From NCBI GenBank assembly GCA_016708825.1, contig JADJEZ010000007.1, positions 186,001-250,000 on the forward strand: DNA of 64,000 nucleotides, read 5' to 3'. Made by a program: the position numbers and the translations under genes. Below are positions 44,215 through 53,546 of the stretch, piece after piece (position 1 is the first letter of the stretch; each line of letters opens with the position of its first letter). The stretch comes from Betaproteobacteria bacterium (lineage in GTDB: Bacteria > Pseudomonadota > Gammaproteobacteria > Burkholderiales > Usitatibacteraceae). The notes under the pieces were generated by a model. That model ran no database searches. It saw nothing but the letters and a program-made list of their open reading frames with translations, and was not told where the DNA came from.

Positions 44215-45284
44215 GGCTGCGCGAGCAGTTCGTTGATCGCCGCGTGGACGCCGTCGACCCCGAGCTTCGTGAGGCATTCGCTCACCTTGCTGCCGCCGCA
44301 GCCGTCGTTGCCGCAGGGGCGGCAGGCGAAGGCGCTCGCGACGACGCGGTGCGGCACCATCCACGGGCCCCATTCGTGCTCGCCGCTCGGGCCGAAGAGG
44401 GCGACCACGGGCGTGCCCATGGCCGCGGCGATGTGCATGGGCGCGGAGTCGACGCCGAAGAAGAGCCGCGCGCGCGCGGCGAGGGCTCCGAGTTCGCGAA
44501 GCGAGAGCTGGCCCGAGAGATCGACGAGATCCACGCCGGCGCGCTCGCGGATGCGCTTGACGATCGCCTGCTCGCGGGCGTTGGGCGCGCCGGTGATCAC
44601 CAGGCGGTGCCCGTCGTTGGCGAGGCGGCGCAGCAGTTCCGCGTTGCGTTCGTCGGTCCAGGCCTTGAAGAGCCAGCGCGAGGTCGGGTGGACGTGCAGG
44701 AAGCCGCCGGGCGCGATGCCGTGCTGCGCGAGCAGCGCATCCACCTTGGCCACGGCAGCGTCGCCGGGCACGAGCACGAGGCGCTTCGTCGTCCCCGGGT
44801 ACATCCCCAGGCGGCGCAGGGCGTCGAGATTCGACTCCACCGTGTGGCGCGGCGTCCCGCGCGTGAGGGCGTAGCGGTGCGAGAAGCTCGCCTTCCAGAG
44901 CCAGCCCGGGCGCGCCGGCGCCACCGACCAGCGCGGCCGCAGCAGCTGCGCGAGCCACGCGCCTCTCCAGTGGTCCGTGAGGTGCACGATCAGCTGGTAG
45001 CGGCGCTCGCGAAGCTGGGCGAGGAGTGCCGCCTCGCGCCTTGCCTGCAGGAGCAGTCCCTGGCGCTTCCATTCCCGGTCGATCAGGTGGATGCCCGAGA
45101 CCGCGGGATGGCCCGCCAGCATGTCGCGCGTGTCGGCGTAGACGAGCGCGTCGATCTCCGCCTGCGGCGCCCGCGCGGCCAGCACCCGGAAGACCGGCGA
45201 GGTGAGGAGCACGTCGCCGTGGTGGCGCAGCTTCACCACCAGCACGCGCCGCAGCGAGTCGACGCCTATCGGGTCGGGGACCAT
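44211..45284 (-). CDS. Putative LPS heptosyltransferase III (GT9)
   Basis: 357 residues. N-terminal RVLVVKLRHHGDVLLTSPVF is the RfaQ/WaaQ-type GT9 motif. HVHPTSRWLFKAWTDE, LFFGVDSAPMHIAAAMGTP and ALFGPSGEHEWGPW form the ADP-heptose site. A late CRPCGNDGCGGSKVSECL Cys cluster is conserved in this subfamily. It is the first gene of the LPS operon. Upstream lies the REP-like hairpin 45314-45359, which separates it from btuB. Confidence 0.9.
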   Translation of the reverse strand: MVPDPIGVDSLRRVLVVKLRHHGDVLLTSPVFRVLAARAPQAEIDALVYADTRDMLAGHPAVSGIHLIDREWKRQGLLLQARREAALLAQLRERRYQLIVHLTDHWRGAWLAQLLRPRWSVAPARPGWLWKASFSHRYALTRGTPRHTVESNLDALRRLGMYPGTTKRLVLVPGDAAVAKVDALLAQHGIAPGGFLHVHPTSRWLFKAWTDERNAELLRRLANDGHRLVITGAPNAREQAIVKRIRERAGVDLVDLSGQLSLRELGALAARARLFFGVDSAPMHIAAAMGTPVVALFGPSGEHEWGPWMVPHRVVASAFACRPCGNDGCGGSKVSECLTKLGVDGVHAAINELLAQP

Positions 45285-45313
45285 GGCCGCCAGAGTAGCA
45301 AACGGCCATCGAA

Positions 45314-45359
45314 AAAGGGGGAGCGTCCCCTATTTCGGAAATGGGGACGCTCCCCCTTT
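45314..45359. repeat. REP-like palindrome (GGGGACGCTCCCC type), btuB terminator
   Basis: Perfect 17-bp arms, AAAGGGGGAGCGTCCCC (45314-45330) and its complement (45343-45359), around TATTTCGGAAAT, itself partly self-complementary. On the minus strand the hairpin directly follows the btuB stop and ends in TTTTTCG, so it should terminate btuB. It shares arm sequence with 25792-25837. Confidence 0.8.
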
Positions 45360-45360
45360 A

Positions 45361-47001
45361 TCAGGAGGCCTCGAAGCGCAGGTTCAGCAGGAAGGCGCGC
45401 CCCGGGGCGTCGTAGCCGACGGTGTGCTCGTAGCGCTTGTCCAACAGGTTGGTGGCCACCAGCTCGACGCGCCAGCTCCGGCTTGCGGTCCAGCCCACGG
45501 TGGCGTCGGCGATCGCGTATCCCGGCAGCCGCGAGCCCGGCGATTCCGACGCGGAGTCGAAGCGCTCGCCGCTCGCGGTGACGCCGCCGGAAAGGGACCA
45601 CGCGCCGAAGCCGCGCGAGGCCTCGAGGCGACCGAAGCGCTTGGCGCGGCCCTGCAGCAGGAAGCCGGTGTCTTCGTCCCGCGGGCGCTGCGCGGCGAAG
45701 GAGGCCCTGACTTGCGCACCCCACACCGTGCCCTCGGCGGTGGCCTCCAGCCCGCGGATGCGCGCGCGGCGCACGTTGGCCATGGTCGGGAAGACATAGG
45801 TGATGAGGTCCTCGATGCGATGGTCGAACGCGGTGAGCCGCGCCCGCCAGCCGGCGAGTTCCTCGCTCCGGAACCCCGCTTCGCGGCTGCGGCTTCGCTC
45901 GGGGCGCAGGTCCGGGTTGGGCACGTAGAAATCCGAGGACGGGGCGTACAGGTCGAAGAACGTCGGCGCGCGGAATCCGCGTCCGTAGGTCGCGGTGACG
46001 AGTCCCACGCCCGGCCACGGCAGCCCGATGCTCGTCGCCCCCGTCTGGCGCGAGCCGAACTGGTCGTCGTCGTCGCGCCGCGCGGAGGCTTCCAGTCGGT
46101 AGCCGCGCCAGCTTTCGTTCAATGCCACCCAGGCGGAGTTGGTGTCGCGGCGCGTCTGCGTGAACGGTGTCGGGGAGAGCACCTTCTGGCGGAGCGTCTC
46201 GAGGCCCGCCAGGAACTTGCCCGCCGGTGTCGTGAGTTCGTGGGTCCACGCCGCCTGGTCCTGGCGTGTCTCGAAGCGAGCCGGGTCGAATCCCTCGATC
46301 GAAAGCTCGTCGCGGCCCTGGCCAAGGGTGAGTCGGCTGGTCCACCACGGGGCGTAGGTCATGGAGGAGGCCACGCTCAGTCCCGAGAGCGTCTGCACGT
46401 TGCGGTCGCTGGCGAAATCGCCCTGCGCGTTTTCGACGGCGGTGAAGCCCGCCGCGAGGCGCGCCTCCGAGGCGCTGCCGGCGCCCGCATCGACGAAAAG
46501 ACGGGGCTTCGCGGAGGCGCGCGTGAAGATCTACACGACACCGCCGATCGCATCCGGCCCGTACAGGCTGGAGAGCGGCCCCTTCACGACCTCGATCCGC
46601 TCGATGAGCGCGAGCGGGATGTTCTCGATGGAAGTGGTGCCCACCGTGGCCGAACTCACGCGCAGGCCGTCCACCAGCACCAGGGTGTGGCCGGCATTGG
46701 CGCCGCGCAGGAAGAGGCCCGCGGGCTGGCCTGCTCCCCCGGTGCCGCGGAACTCGACGAGGGCGCGGCGCTGGAGGATCTCGGCGAGCGAGACGGGCCC
46801 GGCACGGTCGATGTCCTCGCGGGTGATCACCTCGACGTCGCGCAGGGCATCGGCCGCGCGCTGGGGGCTGCGGATGGCGGTAACGACGACGGCGTCGAGG
46901 GGCTGGAAGGCGAGGGTGGGTGCTGGGGAGGGCGGGAACTGCTGGGCGGAGGCGCCCAATGCCATGGCGGCAGCCAGGCCGGCCAGAGGCGGGGTTTTCA
47001 T
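45361..47001 (-). CDS. btuB: TonB-dependent vitamin B12 receptor BtuB, with in-frame amber codon
   Basis: 546 codons. Signal peptide (MKTPPLAGLAAAMALGASAQ), TonB box-like VVVTA, plug domain with ISLxE-type SLAEILQRRALVEFRG, LFLRGANAGHTLVLVDGLRV and SLYGPDAIGGVV, then a beta-barrel to the aromatic-rich end LNLRFEAS. At 46531-46533 the codon is TAG where the family has Gln (GGVIQIFT). The same frame continues with IFTRASAKPR to the natural stop. This is a substitution, not an indel, so it differs from the other defects here: a real nonsense mutation, suppression or a base error. A cobalamin riboswitch precedes the gene. Confidence 0.85.
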
Positions 47002-47084
47002 GGTGGGTTGTCTTTCGTGGTCCGGGCGAGCCAGCGTCCCCGCAGGCTCTTGGGTTGCATTCCCCCTTTCGGGGCCTTTGCCGT

Positions 47085-47235
47085 CGGGCCGGTCTCCGGG
47101 CTCGCCAGACTTGACCACCGCCTTCCCGGGGCCCGAAGGCCCCAGTGGCTGGGGGGTGGTCCACACTGGCTTACCGTTGCGGGGGCAGCGCCGGCATCTC
47201 ACCGGCTTCCCGGACACCCGATTGCAGCCGCGATG
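47085..47235 (-). promoter_or_regulatory. Cobalamin (B12) riboswitch
   Basis: On the minus strand the leader of btuB contains the B12 box core GAAGCCGGTGAGATGCCGGC, then GCTGCCCCCGCAACGGTAAG and GCCAGTGTGG, a variable arm, GGGAAGGCGG and GAGCCCGGAGACCGGCC. These are the conserved elements of the AdoCbl riboswitch in the right order. It represses btuB when adenosylcobalamin is plentiful. The 85 bases between aptamer and ATG (47001) hold a GGCCCCGAAAGGGG hairpin that may be part of the expression platform. Confidence 0.95.
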
Positions 47236-47303
47236 ATAGGCCGGGGCGCGTCCAAAGGCCAAGCGTTACATTCGAAATCACTTTCAAAATAGACGCTTAC
47301 ACA

Positions 47304-47332
47304 TTGACCGGGAACCGTATTTCCAATAATCT
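47304..47332 (+). promoter_or_regulatory. Predicted promoter of TIGR02449-zapA, possibly leaderless
   Basis: TTGACC (47304-47309), a 17-base spacer and TAATCT (47327-47332; weak). The initiator ATG is at 47339, about where transcription would begin. No Shine-Dalgarno sequence is visible before it, so the mRNA may be leaderless. The promoter is divergent from btuB; the rest of 47236-47338 shows nothing else. Confidence 0.4.
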
Positions 47333-47338
47333 GCACCC

Positions 47339-47539
47339 ATGGATTCCGAGCTCTCAGCCCTCGAGGCGAAGGTCGAACAGACCGTCGCGCAGCTTCGGCA
47401 GTTGCGCGAGGACGCTCGCGAGCTTCGCCAGCAGCTTGCGGCCCGCTCCGACGAAAACGTGCGGCTCACGGAAAAACTCGCGGCGGCCAAGGTGCGCATC
47501 GAGGCCCTGCTCAAGCTCATCCCGGAGACCGAGGCATGA
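47339..47539 (+). CDS. TIGR02449 coiled-coil protein (ZapB-like)
   Basis: 66 residues forming one continuous coiled coil: MDSELSALEAKVEQTVAQLR, then heptads of Leu through ENVRLTEKLAAAKVRIEALL. TIGR02449 proteins are coded just before zapA in many beta- and gammaproteobacteria and are thought to assist the division ring. The stop overlaps the zapA start (ATGA), so both are made together. Confidence 0.9.
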   Translation: MDSELSALEAKVEQTVAQLRQLREDARELRQQLAARSDENVRLTEKLAAAKVRIEALLKLIPETEA

Positions 47540-47865
47540 ACGATGCCGCGCGGGACAAGGGGCTCACCATCCAGCTCCTGGGCCGCGAGTTTCGCGTCGC
47601 CTGCCCCGAGGGCGAGGAGATGCAGTTGCAGTCGTCGGTGGAATTCCTGAACCGCCGGATGAAGGAGCTGCGCGATGGCGGCAAGGTCGCCGGCAACGAA
47701 CGCATCGCGATCATGACCGCGCTCAACATCGCCCACGAGTTCCTCGCGAAGAAGCCCGCGAAGGCCGCGCCTTCCGTTGACGATGCGGACTTTCAGCGTA
47801 GAATCGCAGCCATGCAGGAGACGCTGGATCTGGCGCTCGCCGCCGACCAGGACAAGCTCTTCTAG
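47536..47865 (+). CDS. zapA: Cell division protein ZapA
   Basis: 109 residues. The N-terminal ZapA head (LTIQLLGREFRVACPEGEE) is followed by LQSSVEFLNRRMKEL and NERIAIMTALNIAHEFL, then a C-terminal coiled coil. ZapA cross-links FtsZ filaments at the division ring. Directly downstream is 6S RNA, the same order as in E. coli. Confidence 0.95.
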   Translation: MNDAARDKGLTIQLLGREFRVACPEGEEMQLQSSVEFLNRRMKELRDGGKVAGNERIAIMTALNIAHEFLAKKPAKAAPSVDDADFQRRIAAMQETLDLALAADQDKLF

Positions 47866-47876
47866 CGGCTTTCCGG

Positions 47877-48052
47877 TTTCCTGCGGTGTTCGTCCGGGCT
47901 TACATCTTCGAGCCGATAATTTGTTAAGCATGGACGCTCGCCTGATGAGTGCTATTGTGCGCGTCCCATGCGGATGTACCTGCGGCACTCGGTGAGCGAC
48001 CGCCTTGGACCTGTGGGTTCGAGTGCGGCCCGGACGAACACCGCAGGAAATC
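47877..48052 (+). ncRNA. ssrS: 6S RNA
   Basis: About 176 bases between zapA and the EVE gene. The two ends (47879-47899 and 48028-48048) are perfect 21-base inverted copies, forming the long terminal helix of 6S RNA. The middle should open into the large bulge that mimics an open promoter (TTAAGCATGGACGCTCGCC region). It binds sigma-70 RNA polymerase in stationary phase. The location after zapA is the classical ssrS position. The exact ends are estimated from the helix. Confidence 0.85.
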
Positions 48053-48071
48053 CCCTCATCCCCCCGCCCCC

Positions 48072-48542
48072 ATGTCCTACTGGCTCATGAAGTCGGAGCC
48101 GGACGAGTTCTCGATCGACGATCTCGCCCGCGCGCCGGGAAAGTCCACGCCCTGGTTCGGCGTCCGCAACTACCAGGCGCGCAACTACATGCGCGACGCG
48201 ATGCGCGTGGGCGACGGCGTGCTCTTCTACCACTCGAGCTGCGCGGTGCCCGGCATCGCGGGGATCGCGAAGGTCGCGAGCGCCGCCCATCCCGACGAGA
48301 CGCAGTTCGACCGCAAGAGCCCCTACTTCGATCCCAAGTCCTCCCGCGACAGCCCGCGCTGGGAGCTCGTGGACGTGAAGCTCGTGAAGAAGACGCGGCT
48401 CCTGTCCCTGGAGGAACTGCGCGGCCATCCGGATATCTCGGACATGGTGGTGCTTCGCCGCGGCAACCGCCTGTCGATCACGCCGGTCACGCCCGGCGAA
48501 TGGAAGTTCGTCACGGAGCTGCTCGCCCGCGATGCCCGGTGA
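48072..48542 (+). CDS. EVE domain protein
   Basis: 156 residues: MSYWLMKSEPDEFSIDDL is the classic start of the EVE (PUA-like) family, followed by TPWFGVRNYQARNYMRDAM (about 26-44), GVLFYHSSCAVPGIAGIAKV and PRWELVDVKLV. EVE domains bind modified bases in nucleic acids; the exact role of the bacterial protein is unsettled. The C-terminus overlaps the next gene by 11 bases. Confidence 0.93.
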   Translation: MSYWLMKSEPDEFSIDDLARAPGKSTPWFGVRNYQARNYMRDAMRVGDGVLFYHSSCAVPGIAGIAKVASAAHPDETQFDRKSPYFDPKSSRDSPRWELVDVKLVKKTRLLSLEELRGHPDISDMVVLRRGNRLSITPVTPGEWKFVTELLARDAR

Positions 48543-49335
48543 GGCGCTCACCTGGCTCACCTACGCCGGGCTCGGCGTCTTCGTCGGGTTCTTCTCGGGG
48601 CTCCTGGGCATCGGCGGCGGCGCGATGACGGTCCCGATCCTGGGCCTCGTCTTCCTCGCCTTCGGTTTTCCCACGGAACACGTGATGCCGCTGGCGCTCG
48701 GCACCTCGCTCGCCGTGATCATTCCCGCCTCCGCCTCGAGCGCGCGCGAGCATCGCCGCCACGACGCCGTGCGCGCCGACCTCGTGCGCGCAGTCGCACC
48801 GGGCATCGCGCTCGCGGGCCTCGCGGCCGGGGCGATCGCGCGGGTCACGCCCGTCGCCTTCCTCAAGTACTTCTTCCTCGCGTTCGTGTTCTACGTGACG
48901 GCGCAGATCTTCTTCGGCTTGAAGCCCTCCCGCGAGCGGCCCCTGCCCGGCCGCGCGGGGCTGGCGGGCATCGGCGTGCTGATCGGCGGCGTCTCGGGCC
49001 TCGTCGGCGTCGGTGGCGCGATGATCTCGCTGCCGTTCATGACCTGGTGGGGCGTGCCCTTCCGCTCGGCGATCGGCACCTCGGCGGCGATCAGCCTGGT
49101 CGTCGCCGTCGCCGGCACGCTGGGCTACGTGGCCGCCGGCATCACCGTGCCCTCGCTTCCGGAGTGGACGGTTGGCTATGTCTACCTGCCCGCGCTCCTG
49201 GGCATTTCCGTGACGAGCGTGTTCGTCGCACCCTGGGGCGCGCGGCTCGCCCACCGCCTGCCCGTGGGAATCCTGAAGAAGGCCTTCGCGCTTTTCCTCC
49301 TCGCCCTGGCGGTGAAGCTCATTGCCTCCCTGTAG
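48532..49335 (+). CDS. TauE/SafE family sulfite/anion exporter
   Basis: 267 residues with eight helices and the two family half-sites FFSGLLGIGGGAMTVPIL (about 20-37) and GGVSGLVGVGGAMISLPF (about 152-169). TauE/SafE proteins export sulfite, sulfoacetate or related anions. This is the second such gene in the window; unlike the first it is intact. Immediate neighbours (EVE, trkA) do not suggest a substrate. Confidence 0.9.
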   Translation: MPGEALTWLTYAGLGVFVGFFSGLLGIGGGAMTVPILGLVFLAFGFPTEHVMPLALGTSLAVIIPASASSAREHRRHDAVRADLVRAVAPGIALAGLAAGAIARVTPVAFLKYFFLAFVFYVTAQIFFGLKPSRERPLPGRAGLAGIGVLIGGVSGLVGVGGAMISLPFMTWWGVPFRSAIGTSAAISLVVAVAGTLGYVAAGITVPSLPEWTVGYVYLPALLGISVTSVFVAPWGARLAHRLPVGILKKAFALFLLALAVKLIASL

Positions 49336-49395
49336 GGCGGGCGGGGGTCCGGGCGTAGAATTGCCGCCACCAACCGCCATGGGAACCGCGAGAAC

Positions 49396-50772
49396 TTGAA
49401 GATCCTCATCCTCGGCGCCGGCCAGGTCGGCGCCAGCGTGGCCGGCAGCCTCGTGTCGGAAAAGAACGACGTCACGGTGGTGGATACCAGCGCCGATCGC
49501 CTGCGCGAGCTGCAGAACCAGTTCAACCTGCGCACGGTCACGGGCAACGCCGCCCACCCCGAGATCCTCGCCGAGGCGGGCGCGGCCGACTCCGACATGA
49601 TGTTCGCCGTAACCGCGAGCGACGAGACGAACCTCGTGGCCTGCAAGGTGGGGCACGCGGTCTTCAACATCCCGAAGCGGATCGCGCGCATCCGCTCGAC
49701 CTGGTTCGAGGCCCACCCGGAGCTCCTGGGCGACGGGTGCTTCTCCGTGAGCCACGCCATCTGCCCCGAGCAGATCGTGACCGACTACATCGAGCTGCTG
49801 ATCGATTTTCCGGAGGCGATCCAGGTGGTGGAGTTCGCCGGCGGCAAGATCAACGTCGTGGCCGTGCGCGCCCTGGAGGGCGGCCCGATGGTCCGGCACC
49901 CGCTGCGCGACCTGGAGCGGCTGCTCCCCGACTTCGCGGTGAAGGTAGCGGCGATCTATCGCAACGACCGGCCGCTCGACATCGCCCCGGACACGATCGT
50001 GCAGGCGGGCGACGAGGTGTTCTTCGTCGCGGCCGCCGAGCACATCCGCAAGGTCATGGCGCACATGCGCCACGTCGACCGGGTCGTGGAGCGCGTGATC
50101 ATCGCCGGCGGCGGCAACATCGGCCTGCGGCTCGCCCGCGCCCTCGAGCCGCACCTGAACGTGAAGCTGATCGAGGCCTCGAAGCGCCGCTGCGAGTTCC
50201 TCGCCGGGCAGCTCTCCTCCGCGCTCGTGCTCAACGCGGACGTGAGCAACGAGGACCTGCTGACGGACGAGAACGTGGAGGACACGGACCTCTTCGTCTC
50301 CGTCACCAACGACGACGAGGCGAACATCATGTCGGCGCTGCTCGCCAAGCGGATGGGCGCGCGGCGCGTGATCGCGCTCATCAACCGGCGCGCCTACGGC
50401 GACCTGATGCAGGGCGGGCAGATCGACATCGCGATCTCGCCGGCGCTCGCAACGCTCGGCACCCTCCTCGAGCACGTGCGCCGCGGCGACGTGGTGGCGG
50501 TGCACAGCGTGCGCCGGGGCCGCGCCGAGGCGCTGGAACTCATCGCCCACGGCGACCGCAAGACCTCCCGCGTGGTGGGCAAGCGCATCCGCGAGATCGA
50601 CCTGCCGCCGGGTGCGAGCATCGTGGGCCTCATCCGCGACGGCGAGGCGATCGTCGCCGAGGAGGACGGCCACGTGATCGAGCCCGACGACCACGTCGTC
50701 GTCTTCCTCACCCAGAAGCGCATGATCCCGAAGGTGGAGAAGCTCTTCGAAGTCGGCGTGGGCTTCTTCTGA
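49396..50772 (+). CDS. trkA: Trk potassium uptake NAD-binding protein TrkA
   Basis: 458 residues, the full TrkA length, with two RCK_N/RCK_C pairs. The first Rossmann motif GAGQVGASVAG is at 7-17, the second GGGNIGLRLARAL at about 236-248. TrkA gates the TrkH channel on the cytoplasmic side in response to NAD(H) and ATP. The start is TTG (TTGAAGATCCTC). trkH follows after 7 bases, forming an operon. Confidence 0.95.
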   Translation: MKILILGAGQVGASVAGSLVSEKNDVTVVDTSADRLRELQNQFNLRTVTGNAAHPEILAEAGAADSDMMFAVTASDETNLVACKVGHAVFNIPKRIARIRSTWFEAHPELLGDGCFSVSHAICPEQIVTDYIELLIDFPEAIQVVEFAGGKINVVAVRALEGGPMVRHPLRDLERLLPDFAVKVAAIYRNDRPLDIAPDTIVQAGDEVFFVAAAEHIRKVMAHMRHVDRVVERVIIAGGGNIGLRLARALEPHLNVKLIEASKRRCEFLAGQLSSALVLNADVSNEDLLTDENVEDTDLFVSVTNDDEANIMSALLAKRMGARRVIALINRRAYGDLMQGGQIDIAISPALATLGTLLEHVRRGDVVAVHSVRRGRAEALELIAHGDRKTSRVVGKRIREIDLPPGASIVGLIRDGEAIVAEEDGHVIEPDDHVVVFLTQKRMIPKVEKLFEVGVGFF

Positions 50773-50779
50773 TCACCGC

Positions 50780-52309
50780 GTGCGGCAATCGCCCGTGAAG
50801 CGCCCCTTCAGGCCCGTCAAGCCGGTGAAGTTCAGGCGGCTCTCGCTCCTGGAGCGGGTGGCCCCGGTCCTGAACGTGCTGAGCGTGGTGCTGATGCTCT
50901 TCGGCACGAGCCTTGCCGTTCCCTACGGCGCCTCGCACCTGCTCGACGACGGCGCCCATGGCCACTACATGGAGGCGCTCGCCATCACGCTCGTGTCCGG
51001 GCTCGCGCTCTACCTCGGCACGCGCGGGCGCCACCGGCGCGAGATCCAGCCCCGCGACGGGTTCCTCCTGGTGGCGCTGGTGTGGACGGTCCTGCCGGCG
51101 TTCGCAACGCTCCCGCTCATGTCCCACCTGCCGGAGCTTTCTTTCACCGACGCCTACTTCGAGTGCGTCTCCGGGCTCACGGCGACGGGGGCAACGATCC
51201 TCACCGGCCTGGACAGCCTGCCGGTGTCGCTCAACATCTGGCGCACGATGATGATCTGGATGGGCGGCATGGGCATCATCGTGCTGGCGGTGGCGATCCT
51301 GCCGCTGCTCGGCGTGGGCGGCAGCCAGCTCTTCCGCGCCGAGATGGCGGGCCCGATGAAGGACGCGAAGCTCACGCCCCGCATCGAGGAGACGGCCAAG
51401 GGGCTGTGGCTCGTGTACTTCGCGCTCACCGCGGCCTGCGCGGGCGCCTACAAGCTCGCGGGCATGGACGGGCCCGATGCCCTGATGCACGCCTTCACCA
51501 CCGTGGGCCTGGGCGGGTTCTCCTCCCACGACGCGAGCTTCGCGTACTCAACTCGCCCGCGATCGAGGCCGTGGCCGTGGTCTTCATGCTGTTCTCGGCG
51601 GTCAACTTCACCGTCCATTTCCTCGCCTTCCGCGGGCGCAGCCTCGTCTCCTACGGCCGCGATCCCGAGGCGAGGCGCGTGGCCCTCTGGGCGGGGGCGG
51701 CCACGTTCATGGTCGGCGTGCACCTCTGGGGCCAGGGCACCTATCCCGACCTCGTCACCGCGATGCGCTACGCGGTCTTCAACGTGGTCTCCGTCGGCAC
51801 GACCACGGGATACTCCTCCACCGACTACGCGCAGTGGCCGGTGTTCGCGCCGGCCTTCATGCTCTTCCTGTCGTGCTTCCTCGCGAGCGCGGGGTCCACG
51901 GGCGGGGGCATCAAGATGATCCGCGCGGTGGTGCTCTTCAAGCAGGCGCTCCGGGAACTCGTCCGCATCGTGCACCCCAGCGCGGTGGTGCAGGTGAAGG
52001 TGGATGGCCGCGTGATCGACAACAACCTGATCTTCGCGGTGCTCGCCTACATGCTGATGTACGGCGCCACGGTGATCGTCACGATGATGCTGCTCATGGG
52101 CAGCGGGCTGGACATCGTGACCTCCGTTTCGGCCGTGCTCGCCTCGATCAACAACCTCGGCCCGGGGCTCGGGCGTCGTGGGGCCGGCGTCGACCTACGC
52201 GTCGCTCACGGATTTCCAGAAGTGGGTGTGCACCGCGACGATGCTGCTCGGGCGCCTGGAGCTCTTCGCGATCATCGTGCTCCTCACGCCGGCGTTCTGG
52301 CGGAAGTAG
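50780..52309 (+). CDS. trkH: Trk potassium channel TrkH, two compensating base errors
   Basis: About 509 residues. The four K+ filter loops are visible: SGLTATGATIL, TVGLGGFSSHDASF, SVGTTTGYSSTDY and INNLGPGLG. The frame shifts at 51548 (one T missing; repaired FAYFNSPAIEAV) and shifts back at 52171-52173 (one G too many; repaired GPGLGVVGPASTY). The correct end is FWRK and a TAG at 52307. TrkH is the K+-translocating subunit at the inner membrane. It starts at GTG 50780. Its 3' end overlaps the convergent ligase by 26 bases. Confidence 0.9.
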
Positions 52310-53535
52310 CGCTGCCCCGCGAGCGCAGGGCCCCGAGCACCGCGCCGGCGAGCGACCACGCGAGCAGCGCGTTGTGGCGGACGAGGAAATCGTCGGTCAT
52401 GTTGCGGATCGCGAACCCCGCCACCAGCGTGAGCCCCAGGACAGCCGCGAGCCGGCGCCCATCCCCGGCGCGAAGGCCCTTCGCCATCTCCCGGACGAGC
52501 GCCGCGACCATCCACGCGAAGAGCGCGAGCCCCACGATGCCGCCCTGCAGGAGCACGTTCACCGGCGTGTTGTGCGCGTGCGTGTGCATCCGGTTGTCCA
52601 CGCCCGGCGTGACCCCGGTGCGGAACCCGAGGCGCAGGATCTCGCGGCCGTAGCCGAAGCCGGCCCACGGCGCCTCGCCGTGGCGCCGTGCCGCGTAGTC
52701 CCAGAGGGCCGGGCGCGGGTCGTGGGCGAGCTGCGCCTCCTCGGCGAACTCCGTGCCCTCCAGGCGCTCGGCGCGCTGCTCGACCGCGAGGAGAAAGAGC
52801 GCCGCGAAGGCGAGCACCGCCGCCGCCGTGCCGCCGAGGATCCAGGCGCGCCGCGGCCCCGCGAGGCGCGTCCCGCAGGAGGATCACGGCGAGAACGGTC
52901 ATCGCGGCGAGCGCGATCCAGGCGATCCGGTTGTCGTTCCACGAGGTGGCGACCAGCGTGAGGAGGGCGGATGCGGCCAGCGCCGTCCTCGCGAGGAGCG
53001 CGCCGGGCGCGGCGCGCAGGAAGGCCCAGGCGAGAAGCGGCATCGCGAGCACCACGTGGGTAGCGTAGAAGCCCACGTCGCCGTGCCAGCGCTGCGGGTC
53101 CCACCAGCCGTGGAGCACCACTTCGCCCACGGCCGCGATGCCGAGCCCCGCGAGCCCGGCAGAAAGGCTCCATGCCCAGCGGTCCATGGTCTCCAGGCTC
53201 GCGGTGGCCGCGAAGAAGGCGAGAAAGGCGATGAGGGGGTAGAGCAGCCCCGGGCGAAGCTCGCCCCGCGAGTAGGCGGGATCGACGCTCCACGCGACGG
53301 ATGCCAGGCACCACGCCGACCAGGCAAGGAGCGGCACGAGCACGCGCCACGGGGGAAGGCGGGGCCGCGCCAGCGCGCCCTTGGCCGCCGCGCAGGCAAG
53401 CGCCAGCACCGCGAGCCCGAGAAAGGCGTTGCGCAGCGCCGCGCTGGAGGAAAAGGGAAGGACGAAGAGGAAGGCGGCCAGGAGCCCGACGGCCGCCTTC
53501 AGGCACGCGGGCTGGGAGTCGGGCGGCGGTTCCAT
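52284..53535 (-). CDS. O-antigen ligase family protein (WaaL-like), one suspected extra base
   Basis: About 416 residues with ten or more helices. The Wzy_C/WaaL region has WAGFGYGREILRLGF and the periplasmic THAHNTPVNVLLQGGI with the key His, typical of this family. The extra base is in CCCC at 52858-52861 (plus strand); removing one C joins RDAPRGP to RRAWILGG. It transfers polymerised O-antigen to lipid A-core in the periplasm, or polymerises another glycan. ATG at 53535. Confidence 0.85.
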
Positions 53536-53546
53536 CGAGCGCGCGC

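Noticed and set aside
46531..46533. Pyrrolysine or other recoding at the btuB TAG
   Set aside because: The family residue is Gln and nothing in the window suggests recoding machinery; nonsense mutation or base error is simpler.
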